Source of the DNA: Ascarosepion bandense
Lineage: Eukaryota > Mollusca > Cephalopoda > Sepiida > Sepiidae
NCBI GenBank assembly: GCA_037127315.1
Contig: JBBBDQ010000330.1
Span: forward strand, 3,345,501 to 3,409,500
DNA length: 64,000 nucleotides
Direction: 5' to 3'
Positions 60,455 through 64,000 of this stretch are shown in pieces. The position numbers were made by a program, and so were the translations under genes. Under the pieces are notes generated by a model that saw only the letters and a program-made list of their open reading frames with translations, was not told the DNA's origin and did not search any database. How positions within the stretch are numbered: the first letter of the stretch is position 1; each line of letters opens with the position of its first letter.

Positions 60455-60926
60455 ACCAGAAATTTGAGGAATTTTAACAATGCGTATCCACTGTGAGTTT
60501 AGTGCAGATTTTACATCTTGAATGTTTATTTTGAAATCGGTATATGCATCCCCAGAGAAAAAGACGATTGAAACTTGTTTTTATGGTAACTCAAGTAGCA
60601 ACTCACATACGAAACACAAAAAACACACACAGGTATCGTCCTAAAATCTTTTATAAATTAAGGATAGCTGACTGGTTTAAAGCTTCCTGAGTTGCATGGT
60701 TACTCTTTTTGCGTTTGTGCAAAATAATAATTGTTATTATTATTATTATTATTGAACAAGTAAAATAGACTCAAATTGAATGAATATACTTACCTCGAAT
60801 CCTTTTCTGTGTTTGACGTTGTCCATAATTTCTATGTCTGTATAGAATAATCGCTTTGCCGAAATTGCCTCTTCCAGAGTCAATCCTTCCAACTGAGATT
60901 CTAGCATCTTGTCATCGACCCCAAGT
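22503..60926 (-). CDS. Lipoxygenase B, ten exons of the catalytic domain (5' part off window, terminal exon not found)
   Basis: A fatty-acid dioxygenase paralogue of LOX-A on the opposite strand. Ten exons (60926-60794, 58605-58510, 56395-56299, 44217-44100, 39115-39023, 38596-38536, 36695-36590, 34717-34626, 27307-27125, 22669-22503) join without any frame break into 382 residues. They start LGVDDKMLESQLEG and end DPRAIPVVN. Iron-ligand motifs are present: HQSLTH (His367/His372 equivalents of human 5-LOX) and GHAASNF (His550/Asn554). Other hallmarks are VCAPIALFF..PIAIQL, LSHPIFKLLAPH, PYYPFRDDALLYY and LPDRQITLD. Nine introns run from 426 to 12081 bp. The last donor at 22502 is good, but the exon with the final about 37 residues was not found down to 7.2 kb. 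The gene may be complete with a divergent last exon, or broken at the 3' end. Confidence 0.93.
22690..23110 (+). mobile_element. LINE 3'-end fragment
   Basis: The frame IYKYFHGICSDELFSLVPRP and then REFNRGTKL matches FYKYFRGFCSNELESLVPP in the 14.5-kb LINE. It is truncated and frameshifted, and lies immediately upstream (on the LOX-B strand) of exon 10. Confidence 0.7.
23669..24487 (-). mobile_element. Mariner-type transposon relic
   Basis: The termini CTGGGTGTGATGGATAAATT and (rc) CACGGTACAATAGGTAAATT form imperfect inverted repeats. The minus strand near 23995-23940 encodes WPPHFPDCHPFDYYVWSAVE, the last catalytic Asp block of mariner/Tc transposases. Frameshifts and deletions make it a fossil. 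Confidence 0.7.
24510..25205 (+). mobile_element. Decayed PLE reverse transcriptase
   Basis: The plus strand includes FLQYVNDILILV (a decayed YVDD motif). KIPFLDIL-like and NFPNYIVDEQI-like segments parallel the large PLE at 47-49 kb. It is interrupted by stops and ends at a TA tract at 25208. Confidence 0.65.
25234..25804 (+). repeat. Family R repeat, copy 2
   Basis: Begins ACTAGCAGTACAGCCCGGCG and ends with a CA-rich tail and TTTATAAATAAGTTT, as in the 21169 copy but with an internal deletion near 25475. It directly follows a TA tract. Confidence 0.65.
25825..26215 (+). mobile_element. PLE 3' tail
   Basis: It shows a TTTCGTCCATTTCGAGACAT block, a degraded PLE C-terminus (LQ.I.VIF...SY.YSSKVRK-like) and the conserved UTR CATGTTTTAATACGTGCATG. 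It matches 58860-59225 and 9993-10205. Confidence 0.55.
26216..27080. other. LOX-B intron sequence without recognisable features
   Basis: AT-rich sequence. I see no exon, element or repeat. Confidence 0.5.
27125..27307 (-). CDS. LOX-B exon 9 with His/Asn iron ligands and GC donor
   Basis: The acceptor is atttttgacag. The 61 codons include GAPLKDGKGCFSNLDELSMV, VYTCSVGHAASNF, EEYGFPAHYPAYMKG and SVPTSK. At the position where LOX-A has AAG|gtaaga, this exon has AAG|gcacgt. Exon 10 joins in phase 0. Unspliced read-through would add 13 residues and stop at TAG (27083-27085). Confidence 0.92.
29515..29760 (+). repeat. Minisatellite, about 35-bp units, seven copies
   Basis: The unit is GGTTGGTGCAAGGTCAGGAA followed by AGCAAGGTAATATTT, repeated with small indels. 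Confidence 0.8.
29920..30260 (+). mobile_element. LINE 3'-end fragment
   Basis: It includes the CAAGCACTTCCTGTCTGTG and AATTTAAATGCAATGTCAAT blocks and a CTTGCTTGGTGTAAAATGAT terminus. These match the end of the 14.5-kb LINE. Confidence 0.65.
30545..31300 (+). mobile_element. LINE C-terminal RNase H-type tail, two partial copies
   Basis: The frames include DEADITAKESLKMPISHLK-like sequence, INSYILNKWHDLQNYRLN and VVLSRIRIGHTHTTRSFL-like sequence followed by HLPECTAYYDAYTLKHIL. This is the RNase H end and gag-knuckle-like tail of I-type LINEs. A second, poorer copy covers 31080-31300. Confidence 0.6.
31306..31605 (+). mobile_element. tRNA-derived SINE, family S1
   Basis: TGTAATGGATATCGGC (A-box region) and GAGTTCGAATTCCAG (B box) head a body of about 300 bp. 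The body has TTGGGTTCTATAGCCTTGG and TGTCATGTCTC..GAGACATGA. Copies lie at 39596-39905, 42897-43165 and 57405-57690. Confidence 0.7.
31955..32000 (-). ncRNA. Hammerhead-like core (incomplete)
   Basis: CTGATGA (31996-31990), a GC-rich stem II (AGGCC/GGCT with a bulge, 31989-31966) and GAAA (31965-31962) are present. The following sequence offers no convincing stem I partner. It is probably a relic of a PLE-type terminal repeat. Confidence 0.45.
32377..33959 (+). repeat. 144-bp satellite, 11 tandem units
   Basis: Units start at 32377, 32521, 32665, 32809, 32953, 33097, 33241, 33384, 33528, 33672 and 33816. The steps are 144 bp except one of 143. Each begins GATGATGAAAGAAGTAGA and contains CTACAGACGTTTATTTC and TTTGTACAGAAATAATTC. 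Units differ by only a few bases, and the last four share a TATGTCTGC variant. No reading frame runs through the array. Confidence 0.95.
33960..34620. other. No recognisable feature
   Basis: AT-rich intronic sequence between the satellite and LOX-B exon 8. Short frames on both strands show no family resemblance. Confidence 0.5.
34626..34717 (-). CDS. LOX-B exon 8
   Basis: The acceptor is tttctttttcag. The frame reads DSPEKLASDWEIQNWAEELA and then RPREEGGIGLL, the D..L..W..E linker. The donor is TTG|gtaagg, phase 0. Confidence 0.92.
34790..35390 (-). mobile_element. Tc1-type transposase relic
   Basis: Minus-strand frames give RIVELQWHGLLQRTIANEID, then SPSLNKRIRREVKRDIQ and RRHLNKIGYKNVERL, followed by LQFASDYQAWDMEKWKK. 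These are the helix-turn-helix and the segment before the catalytic domain of Tc1 transposases. It is frameshifted and lies about 70 bp upstream of LOX-B exon 8. Confidence 0.65.
35704..35751. repeat. (CA)n microsatellite
   Basis: Pure CA run of about 48 bp. Confidence 0.95.
35830..35960 (+). mobile_element. Short LINE RT fragment
   Basis: The plus frame reads NEGVS-stop-GSILE then LFLIFTSDIPEDWDIQ. This parallels the RT motif GVPQGSILGPLLFLIFISDIP. Confidence 0.5.
36590..36695 (-). CDS. LOX-B exon 7
   Basis: The acceptor is tgatttccag. The frame reads IDDPDVLPYYPFRDDALLYY, then NIIKDYVSTYIKIYY, matching the PYYxYRDDGxxxW region. The donor is G|gtaagt, phase 1. Confidence 0.93.
36696..38535 (-). 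other. LOX-B intron 6 (1840 bp), no element recognised
   Basis: GT-AG intron with TG-rich stretches near 37280-37320. Reading frames at 37546-38513 show no convincing homology. Confidence 0.7.
38536..38596 (-). CDS. LOX-B exon 6
   Basis: The acceptor is tctttctag. The frame reads IKTWSFDVQGTFPAELKERG, corresponding to the lipoxygenase YASLCFPEAIKARG segment. The donor is GGT|gtaagt, phase 0. The overlapping GT two bases earlier would break the frame. Confidence 0.9.
38632..38930 (-). mobile_element. TA tract and PLE 3' terminal repeat with hammerhead (family D)
   Basis: (TA)n at 38632-38680 borders a segment matching 15425-15620. It contains the hammerhead (38695-38757), AAGAACGCTCACGTAACGG and a TTATAACGTTTTTATCCATG block. 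It lies inside LOX-B intron 5, between two exons only 426 bp apart. Confidence 0.7.
38695..38757 (-). ncRNA. Hammerhead ribozyme, complete stems I and III (family D)
   Basis: CTGAAGA is 38739-38733 and GAAA 38718-38715. Stem III is the palindrome ACCTAGGT (38715-38708) and H17 is C at 38707 (GUC). Stem I is perfect: CGC (38742-38740) with GCG (38706-38704), plus GTTATT with AATAAC beyond an internal loop. Stem II (38732-38719) has one mismatch relative to the ACCA/TGGT of other copies. It is in the sense orientation of the LOX-B pre-mRNA. Confidence 0.78.
39023..39115 (-). CDS. LOX-B exon 5
   Basis: The acceptor is tctttttag. The frame reads RGLQFLISEGGWVDNTMNIG, then TVGMFDLIAR. The donor is GG|gtaagt, phase 2, and intron 5 is only 426 bp. 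Confidence 0.9.
39596..39905 (+). mobile_element. tRNA-derived SINE, family S1 (best copy)
   Basis: TGTGGTGCATTGGATATCGG contains the A box and GAGTTCGAATTCCAG the B box. The body ends with a CTCTTTCGAGACATGATTGC block and GTGTATCACGTAAGGCACTT. It is antisense to LOX-B, in intron 4. Confidence 0.75.
39960..40121 (-). mobile_element. Terminal-repeat relic with hammerhead-like core
   Basis: On the minus strand, CCGATGA (40104-40098), a short stem II and GAAACGCG (40084-40077) resemble a hammerhead with the usual U4 changed to C. No full stem I was found. The Tc1 element inserted beside it at TA 40121-40122. Confidence 0.4.
40123..41669 (-). mobile_element. Complete Tc1-type transposon with IR/DR termini
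   Basis: Left end TA|CAGGCCCGACAATATTT, right end (rc) TA|CAGAGGCCCGACACTATT, so TA target duplications flank the element at 40121-40122 and 41670-41671. Each roughly 200-bp end holds a second internal copy of the TTTTTCGGACA motif (40299-40324 and 41464-41487). This is the IR/DR layout known from Sleeping Beauty-type elements. It carries an intact transposase gene and lies in LOX-B intron 4. Confidence 0.92.
40335..41321 (-). CDS. Tc1 family transposase, intact 328 residues
   Basis: It cuts and pastes the flanking element at TA sites. Residues 1-110 form two helix-turn-helix DNA-binding modules (RRIAMDLKLSKSTVEYML; VNVRTVQRTLHRIGLKYAKA) joined by a basic AT-hook-like linker KKRGRKRS (residues 46-53). 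The catalytic triad reads D143 (FTDEKRF), D228 (QQDNC) and E263 (LNLIENVW). D228 and E263 are separated by 34 residues, the Tc1 DD34E signature. A glycine-rich box (GGGG, 173-176) is present. Length is close to the usual 340. There are no stops or frameshifts, so it could encode active protein. The start Met lies at the usual place before the first helix. Confidence 0.95.
   Translation of the reverse strand: MHSKEVICLARKKRDDGLSIRRIAMDLKLSKSTVEYMLKTNSERKKKRGRKRSIGKRTERRMKRTVTRLLTSGEKVTARKVKEKCELYVNVRTVQRTLHRIGLKYAKAKKKITLTKKHKGARLECAKRWLTKHVDFKKVIFTDEKRFKFDGPDGWCTWSRRGEPAVLNKRQMGGGGVMVWGMIFANGNIWLEWLKGRQNSESYKQLLDEKALPKIRREIGNDFVLQQDNCSIPVSKLMKEWMAKVNMATLEWPAKSPDLNLIENVWEMLAQLVYDGPEITKEAQLWERILDAKKQLIETRRDVIVHMFGHYEERLIKVIEKKGDITDY
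41672..42150. other. No recognisable feature
   Basis: AT-rich LOX-B intron 4 sequence. Confidence 0.5.
42153..42644 (+). repeat. Family R repeat, copy 3
   Basis: Begins ACTAGCAGTATAACCCGGCG and ends in a CA-rich tail and TTTATAAATAAGTTT. It is shorter than the 21169 copy through an internal deletion near 42350. Confidence 0.65.
42665..42895 (-). mobile_element. SINE family S2, tandem partial copies
   Basis: The minus strand from 42779 reads GGGGCACTTCGACGTGGTGT, then a B box in TGTTCGATCTTCAC, and closes with GGTGCCC pairing to the 5' end. A second, partial copy covers 42800-42892, and a third fragment lies at 43165-43215. Confidence 0.55.
42897..43165 (+). mobile_element. SINE family S1, 5'-truncated
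   Basis: AATCGGGGAGCCGAGCTCG onward follows the 39596 copy. It is inserted within or beside the S2 copies. Confidence 0.65.
43216..44095. other. No recognisable feature
   Basis: AT-rich intron 4 sequence up to LOX-B exon 4. Confidence 0.5.
44100..44217 (-). CDS. LOX-B exon 4
   Basis: The acceptor is tatttcacag. The frame reads AFTHLIMEGVVLAIHRNISL, then SHPIFKLLAPH and TLYLLAIN. This is the THL..E..HPIFKLL core helix of lipoxygenases. The donor is GC|gtgag, phase 2. A TA tract and PLE start 26 bp upstream of the exon. Confidence 0.93.
44243..44295. repeat. (TA)n microsatellite at the PLE 3' end, beside LOX-B exon 4
   Basis: Pure TA run beginning 26 bp from the exon. Its junction with the host reads TATTAACG on the LOX-B strand, a good branch-point match at a normal distance from the acceptor. 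Confidence 0.9.
44296..47042 (-). mobile_element. Penelope-like element, intact-looking copy (left arm of palindrome)
   Basis: It runs from the head-to-head junction at 47042 to a TA tract at 44295. The last about 210 bp (44296-44500) repeat the 5'-end sequence that encodes RRYERILHKINRQNLSILFN. That is the overlapping terminal direct repeat (pseudo-LTR) typical of Penelope elements. The 3' repeat also has TGGCTTATGTGAGCCGAAAG, a stem-plus-GAAA block reminiscent of a hammerhead, but its CTGATGA part reads TTGATAA. Confidence 0.9.
44643..47042 (-). CDS. PLE reverse transcriptase with GIY-YIG endonuclease (about 800 residues open)
   Basis: This is a Penelope-type retroelement polymerase. In order: GTIKTHKPNYPLRPIIS (fingers), ASLDVENLFTNVP (first catalytic Asp), GVSMGSVLGPIFSNFYM, YLRYVDDILLS (catalytic DD) and KIPFLDILIN. 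The C-terminal endonuclease follows: VYKFICPFRE, NIYIGHTTNSLSRRLTLHLN, FRHLEQHGY, ILEALYIKQFKPGLN. There is no stop from the junction at 47042 to TAA at 44643. Any first Met is unclear. MLPKYTQFKLHD, about 32 residues in, is one option. The open frame extends a further 83 codons into the right arm, but those are antisense to the other PLE and not part of the protein. Confidence 0.92.
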   Translation of the reverse strand, partial: RYERILHKINRQNLSILFNETCINEKMLPKYTQFKLHDPAAQHTITTLKYKWSLVKRQIEIAKENLDTLYKNKHDLYNKLKDITTSNQLEEIILRLSKITAKSEVEHRAKIVKKLNSLYNGTITLPKKFDNFINLSNHQLTKHQEELLNLGPNCHIYRKYNQLTKKIEIETLYQSITKLQDEKLITVKPELKDLLKAEAIKDRHDKSRSSSKILSKQLKSAAHELRNHLHIIVKKADKANIFVVLNKSDYNTKLNHILHDHTKFKKINKNPTHQLKSKLNKLISANNADQNSLKLPKIIGDYKPGYIYGTIKTHKPNYPLRPIISQIPTPVYQLTKHINQLITPYLPSKYSIKSTLEAIQILKSEKPNNEIIASLDVENLFTNVPVSETIDIIIRNVYSNPSLPPLKINPNILRKILLACTTEVPFVDPNNTIYIQRDGVSMGSVLGPIFSNFYMSNLENTTFAKFTKPSIYLRYVDDILLSIKNTNEILQLQKQFQNNSVLKFTYELSKDNKIPFLDILINTDNNKFTISPYQKPTNKNPSTLNYISECPHYYKIAIIKNLLYRAKVNSSTNQIFYSELKNIKQTLINNNFPNYIVDEQIHYFLKKLNMEKTTHDTNPTNPKHITLLYRSQMHSNYQLDENILKKLINTNISPTDSNKRIKFIIYYTKSTTSNSFVRNDSSPTVSDLQKTNVVYKFICPFRECISNNLNNIYIGHTTNSLSRRLTLHLNKNSNIFRHLEQHGYQRTLLRKTLVDNTYILKQENNKQKLKILEALYIKQFKPGLNTINFDISNNVLKCL
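47043..49799 (+). pseudogene. Penelope-like element, right arm: near-identical but broken copy
   Basis: Same element in the opposite direction, starting 31 bp further 5' than the left copy. Its ORF is broken by loss of one A in a 7-A run at about 47772 (frameshift after HLHIIVKK). A local change at 49155-49177 adds a TAA stop while restoring frame. Elsewhere the predicted residues are identical to the left arm across the 320-residue stretch 48201-49160. The 3' repeat ends at a TA tract (49800-49819), about 30 bp shorter than in the left copy. Confidence 0.9.
49820..50080 (-). mobile_element. Terminal repeat of a second PLE family
   Basis: Minus strand: TTGTATCGAGGCCTAGCG..., CTGAAAATGGCTCATATGAG, CCGAAAGCTTAGAAC. 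It has the same stem-GAAA block as the large PLE, with CTGAAAA in place of CTGATGA (G8 to A). It lies between TA tracts at 49800-49819 and 50081-50133. Confidence 0.5.
50081..50133. repeat. (TA)n microsatellite
   Basis: Pure TA run flanking a PLE terminal repeat. Confidence 0.92.
50310..51490 (-). mobile_element. Mariner transposon relic with internal TG expansion
   Basis: The minus strand encodes FHQDNAPCHKSIATM, PYSPDLNPA-like sequence and GIELLEKRSNQCITLEEDYV plus GE-stop. These are the second and third catalytic blocks and C-terminus of a mariner transposase. Upstream (51380-51280) reads RLRGGMLTLNAVVQTQMMLN and then AQVAPNRQFSR. Frameshifts are frequent. Confidence 0.75.
51186..51254. 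repeat. (TG)n microsatellite inside the mariner relic
   Basis: About 69 bp of TG splits the mariner coding region between its RQFSR and KL-type linker residues. Confidence 0.93.
51500..52340. other. No recognisable feature
   Basis: AT-rich LOX-B intron 3 sequence. Confidence 0.5.
52350..52560 (-). mobile_element. LINE 3'-end stub
   Basis: The minus strand ends with the CACCTTGTTTGGGGTGAAAT terminus and the TTTAAATTTTTAAAGATTG-complementary block common to the other LINE tails. Confidence 0.55.
52860..53010 (-). mobile_element. Possible tRNA-derived SINE head
   Basis: The minus strand has a B-box-like AGAGTTCAAATCC, with an A-box-like segment lacking. Weak evidence only. Confidence 0.25.
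53235..55460 (-). mobile_element. LINE, 2.2-kb frameshifted copy with reverse transcriptase
   Basis: Minus strand, 5' to 3'. First the linker region (55391-54882: SVAIAQRNHFFRLYRSHMSD, NESKRILNHAKLLFAGRM, FGSKVYWRLCKNVLNNSKPS). Then RT pieces (DGIPIIVLKKC-like, SFSKVLEAVINAEVVQHF-like, NAGIPQDSVLGLTLFLVITD and the catalytic GIYADDTTIYSRLD at about 54240). Last comes the C-terminal tail (AYLCLFSKYFYGFCSDELSS) and the GCTTGGGGTGAAATGATT terminus. It is the most complete copy of the family at 14.5 kb. Stops and frameshifts make it dead. Confidence 0.85.
55565..56225 (-). mobile_element. LINE 3'-end fragment
   Basis: The minus frame has MASLCLFYKYFHVNCSDV and then SCTSCLRKSLPFTYLPDSYN, matching the LINE C-terminal tail. 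It stops about 70 bp from LOX-B exon 3. Confidence 0.75.
56299..56395 (-). CDS. LOX-B exon 3 with first two iron histidines
   Basis: The acceptor is tcttttgcag. The frame reads VFMPTDPPGLWTLAKMWYNN and then ADAAVHQSLTHL. Both histidines of the H-x4-H iron site are present. The donor is TTAG|gtaaag, phase 1. Confidence 0.93.
56690..57340 (+). mobile_element. LINE 3'-end fragment
   Basis: The plus strand follows the same family (ECITSLLLGKW-, NYCYEI-, LQKCECNVSRYLYIL-like segments). It is strongly diverged and lies in LOX-B intron 2. Confidence 0.6.
57405..57690 (+). mobile_element. tRNA-derived SINE, family S1
   Basis: TTGGATATCGGCTCAAAATG, a B box in GAGTTCGAATTTT, and the S1 body through GTGTATTACGTATGACACTT. 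Confidence 0.7.
57906..57971. repeat. (CA)n-(TA)n compound microsatellite
   Basis: A CA run (57906-57928) passes into a TA run (57931-57971). Confidence 0.9.
58030..58460 (+). mobile_element. LINE 3'-end fragment
   Basis: CATGGCTTCCCTCTGCC..CTACAAATATTTTTATGG (ASLC.FYKYFYG), a TTTAAATGCATCTTCAGTTG block, and the TTGCTTGGGGTGAAATGATT terminus. It ends about 50 bp from the LOX-B exon 2 donor. Confidence 0.75.
58510..58605 (-). CDS. LOX-B exon 2
   Basis: The acceptor is aaccttgcag. The 32 codons include VCAPIALFFLDKDKQLIPIA and then IQLQQKKGPNNP, the conserved L-V-P-IAIQL strand region. The donor is CCG|gtgag, phase 0. A LINE 3' end lies about 50 bp downstream of the donor. Confidence 0.93.
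58860..59225 (+). mobile_element. PLE 3' tail
   Basis: ACCATTCGTCCATTTCTAGA, then LQILEAIFIKK-like coding, a NIVVMF/CSNVLKC-like end and the conserved UTR with CATGCTTTAATACATGCATG. Same family as 25825-26215 and 9993-10205. Confidence 0.6.
59469..60028. repeat. TA tracts and a short inverted pair
   Basis: (TA)n at 59469-59522, 59793-59818 and 59980-60028. Between the first two lie inverted arms at about 59595-59640 and 59735-59785 sharing ATTTTTCxCxTxxGCGTTTC and GTCCTGT..TGACTTTA. They keep a stem-GGACGAAACGC block, but the CTGATGA half of a hammerhead is lacking. Confidence 0.6.
60428..60452. repeat. (TA)n microsatellite
   Basis: Short TA run. The surrounding LOX-B intron 1 sequence 60030-60790 shows a (TTA)n patch at 60735-60752 and nothing else. 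Confidence 0.85.
60794..60926 (-). CDS. LOX-B exon 1 of those in the window
   Basis: The acceptor is aaattcctag and one base completes the previous codon. The frame reads LGVDDKMLESQLEGLTLEEA, then RLFYTDIEIMD and HRKGFE, matching the lipoxygenase segment that opens the catalytic domain. The donor is GAG|gtaag, phase 0. Confidence 0.88.
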
Positions 60927-61720
60927 CTAGGAATTTACGAAATTAAAACATTAATTTTAATTCAGTAAACGTAAATTCCTTAAATCAGTGAATTACATTT
61001 GTTATCATTAACATATGTTCACTGTTCGGATTTTGAAACAAGTGTTAATATTATATTATTTCTTTTCTTAGTCTTATTTTTCATTTTTAGCACAATGGTC
61101 TTTGTAGAACACCTCCTCAGCTTAAAACGAAATATGAAGATAAGCAAAAATGGCGAAAATACTTCCTCAGAATTCAAATAATTTTAAGCCGAAGTTTGCG
61201 AGTAGATATATAACAGCATGACAGTAGATGGGTCTCCCGTCTTATCTAAGGTTTCTACAGCTGAATTAAGATACACTCAATGAAAGATAAAATCCCGGAA
61301 TATGGGATACTAGTAAGATCCTGCTGAAGATATTTATTTATGCTTAAATAGCACTTTGATAGTCAGAGAGTATTCAACAAAGAAAGATGTGATGAAAGCA
61401 ACAACTAGAATTCACTCAGAGAGTGCACACTTCTGCCAGTACCATTGTCACTAAAAATGGGAGAATCAGGTCACAGATCCTATAAATTCTGTTATCGTAA
61501 TGACATCAGGATGACGTAATCGTACACCACTTTCATTATAACAACCTAACCCTTATGTTATTACATTCAAAAGGCTGAGGAATTGTTGTACCACTAAACG
61601 TTGACAAAATTCCTAGTTTCGCCGCAAAATTTAACCAATTTTTCTTTAGCCATCTCTCCACAAGATCTCGTTGTAATTGGTTAAGAATATTTGATGATAT
61701 TATTTGGACAAAAAGGCATT
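60927..61720. other. LOX-B intron upstream of the first visible exon
   Basis: I searched for the preceding lipoxygenase exon on the minus strand and did not find it. No other feature recognised. Confidence 0.5.
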
Positions 61721-61724
61721 TTTA

Positions 61725-62170
61725 TAACTATTTGATCCCAAACAAGGCGATAACGTCACTAGGATATTAGGGTTAAAGTGATGGAAAGAGAATTCGAAGA
61801 AATTAATGAGTAGAAGTAAGGGAAGGACGATAAAGGAACATAATTCAAAAAGACAGAAGATGGAGATTGACGCTGCATTTAAATTTTTGAGTATTGTAAG
61901 TAAGAGGAGAAGCAAGAAATCGGAAGTGAGTTCCACAAATGAGAAGTGCAAGAAAAAAAAACTGTTAGAATATCATTATCGGTTGCATCTAGCTACTTCA
62001 ACAGTAAAACAGAGAGATCTAGCTGTCAATATAAAAACAAGCTTAAACCCATGCAGTGGATGCAATAGGAAAAATAAAGATCATCAGAACTGTTACTTTG
62101 AAAATATTTATAGAAAAGACAGAGGGAAGCCACGTCATATGGCTGAGAAAATGACTGGAGTCGAAATGCC
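61725..62170 (-). mobile_element. LINE 3'-end fragment
   Basis: The minus strand has ASLCLFYKYFQSNSSDDL and a CGCCTTGTTTGGGATCAAAT terminus, matching the LINE tail family. Confidence 0.7.
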
Positions 62171-62735
62171 AGGTGAGGATGGAGTACATGCATGAAGATA
62201 TATGTGAATATATAACATATGTGCAAATGTATTCATGGAGTTTATGAGGCAAGGAAATGACTTGCAAACAATTATAACTGAACAACTCAAACAAAACCAA
62301 ATTCCTCTGAGCAATAATCACAATTACTCAATTTGGTCAGGGGTGCTGAAAAGTTATCAGCTAAACTTGCTTCTCCAAATCTAAGCAAATGACCAAACAT
62401 CAGATTTTTTTTTTTTTACTCCCGACTAAGTGACGTTCCATCGTCACAGAGCGGACTCTGGAATCTCGCCTATCACCATGAACATTTTTTAAAATTTCTT
62501 TATTTGTTTATATATATATAATCATAATCAAGGCAACACACGACATGTCTTGAAAATTGCGTTCAAGCATGAAACAGATTATCGCTGCTCGTTGTTGACC
62601 TCAGTCTTCACTTTTACATATGTTCTGTCCCTGTTATTGAGCACTTTTACTCATATATATATATATATATATATAATCCCTTAAAACTATATTTTTATCA
62701 TATATATATATCCTATATACATGCGTTGGTTTTAA
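62171..62735. other. No recognisable feature
   Basis: Contains a poly-T run (62407-62418) and short TA runs at 62654-62675. Nothing else supported. Confidence 0.5.
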
Positions 62736-62737
62736 AA

Positions 62738-62738
<1 letters not shown>

Positions 62739-62794
<56 letters not shown>
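62739..62794. repeat. (GATA)n microsatellite
   Basis: Fourteen or so GATA units directly left of the Tc1-derived element. Confidence 0.95.
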
Positions 62795-62795
<1 letters not shown>

Positions 62796-62798
62796 CCT

Positions 62799-63300
62799 TG
62801 TGCAAATTAATTGAAACAACTCCTTTATTTTCCTTTCTTTCTTCATGCGGTCAGTTTTAGACCCACTGGGGTTACAGAAGCGATTTTTATTTTTTCCTCG
62901 TATTAGGCCAATTGCAATGGTGTGCAGTAATCTGAATCTCTTTTCGAGGTGTATGAAATTTGTTCGGCTTTGAAAAATATTGCGTCATCCATGACTGCAT
63001 CAGATTTTTATCACGTTCAGACACTATTGTTTTGACTGTCGATTCGATGTCCTACAGACATTGTCTGCGATGGACATTACTTCAAGGAAGCGTACGAAAA
63101 CTTTAATGCTGCACGAACACACTCGCAAGCCTCACAGAGAGATCGCGGATATTGTTGGTGTTAGCTTTTCAACTTTCAGTTGTGTCATCAAGGCGAAGAA
63201 ACTGATCCGTCAGTCCAAAATGTAAAGGAAAACGACGTATACGTGATTAGGCAAAGTATGAAAGATACATTATTCGTTTTGTTTCAATTAATTTGCACAT
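62799..63300 (+). mobile_element. Tc1-derived non-autonomous element, about 500 bp
   Basis: The termini TGCAAATTAATTGAAAC and GTTTCAATTAATTTGCA are inverted. Internally it codes only for the start of a Tc1 DNA-binding domain (TSRKRTKTLMLHEHTRKPHR-like, EIADIVGVS). It is the uninterrupted sister of 21061-22340. It sits between two GATA arrays. Confidence 0.8.
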
Positions 63301-63323
63301 GGGTTTATATCATGAAAAGACTG

Positions 63324-63324
<1 letters not shown>

Positions 63325-63376
<52 letters not shown>

Positions 63377-63388
63377 TGAACAGACTGT

Positions 63389-63443
<55 letters not shown>

Positions 63444-63453
63444 GAACAGACTG

Positions 63454-63510
<57 letters not shown>

Positions 63511-63521
63511 TGAACAGACTG

Positions 63522-63566
<45 letters not shown>

Positions 63567-63577
63567 TGAACAGACTG

Positions 63578-63626
<49 letters not shown>

Positions 63627-63637
63627 TGAACAGACTG

Positions 63638-63686
<49 letters not shown>

Positions 63687-63697
63687 TGAACAGACTG

Positions 63698-63762
<65 letters not shown>

Positions 63763-63853
63763 TGAACAGACTGAGATAGATAGATAGATAGATAGATAGA
63801 TATGAACACACTGAGATAGATAGATAGATAGATAGATAGATATGAACACACTG

Positions 63854-63898
<45 letters not shown>

Positions 63899-63903
63899 TG
63901 AAC

Positions 63904-63937
<34 letters not shown>

Positions 63938-63949
63938 ATGAACAGACTG

Positions 63950-63984
<35 letters not shown>

Positions 63985-64000
63985 AATGAACAGACTGAGA
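63325..64000. repeat. GATA satellite with a regular 12-bp spacer
   Basis: Blocks of 5 to 14 GATA units are separated by ATGAACAGACTGA or ATGAACACACTGA, forming a higher-order repeat of about 40-75 bp. All three minus-strand frames stay open and read IYLSIYLS, an artefact of the 4-bp unit. The array runs off the right edge. Confidence 0.95.

Noticed and set aside
63288..63851. Long minus-strand frames rich in IYLS
   Set aside because: They are produced by the GATA repeat in all three frames and have no codon structure of their own.

Overview
The window is AT-rich metazoan DNA. It holds spliced exons, long introns, tRNA-derived SINEs, LINEs, Tc1/mariner elements and many Penelope-like elements (PLEs). 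Nothing is prokaryotic. A marine invertebrate, possibly a mollusc and perhaps a cephalopod, fits the mix, but nothing in the sequence fixes the species.

The only host genes I can support are two lipoxygenases (LOX) pointing at each other. LOX-A (+) contributes its last three exons (1-131, 2676-2839, 7090-7204) and ends in the C-terminal isoleucine expected as an iron ligand. LOX-B (-) contributes ten exons between 60926 and 22503. They encode 382 residues of catalytic domain and include both metal-binding His motifs. Every LOX-B exon junction keeps reading frame and phase. The intron between 27124 and 22670 appears to use a GC-AG splice pair where the paralogue uses GT-AG. The 5' exons of LOX-B lie beyond the right edge. 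I could not find its last exon (about 37 residues) between 7.2 and 22.4 kb.

The rest is mobile and repetitive DNA, mostly in LOX introns or between the two genes. Left part (1-27 kb): SINE and LINE fragments, several PLE remnants, a Tc1-derived element with a second repeat nested in it, and a mariner relic. Middle (27-44 kb): LINE tails with RNase H-like sequence, an 11-copy 144-bp satellite (32377-33959), and an apparently intact Tc1 transposon (40123-41669). Right part (44-64 kb): two nearly identical PLEs joined head to head (44296-49799) in LOX-B intron 3, a mariner relic, a 2.2-kb LINE, TA microsatellites and large GATA arrays.

The most striking signal is hammerhead self-cleaving ribozyme motifs. 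At least three sequence families fold by hand into complete three-stem hammerheads. They are a tRNA-headed SINE at 12.4 kb, an inverted pair around 16.2/17.2 kb bracketing a PLE GIY-YIG fragment, and a family at 16.0 and 38.7 kb with palindromic stem III. A fourth inverted pair lies at 12.9/13.3 kb, and weaker cores lie at 9.9, 31.98 and 40.09 kb. PLE fragments bracketed by inverted hammerhead-bearing terminal repeats next to TA tracts recur through the window.
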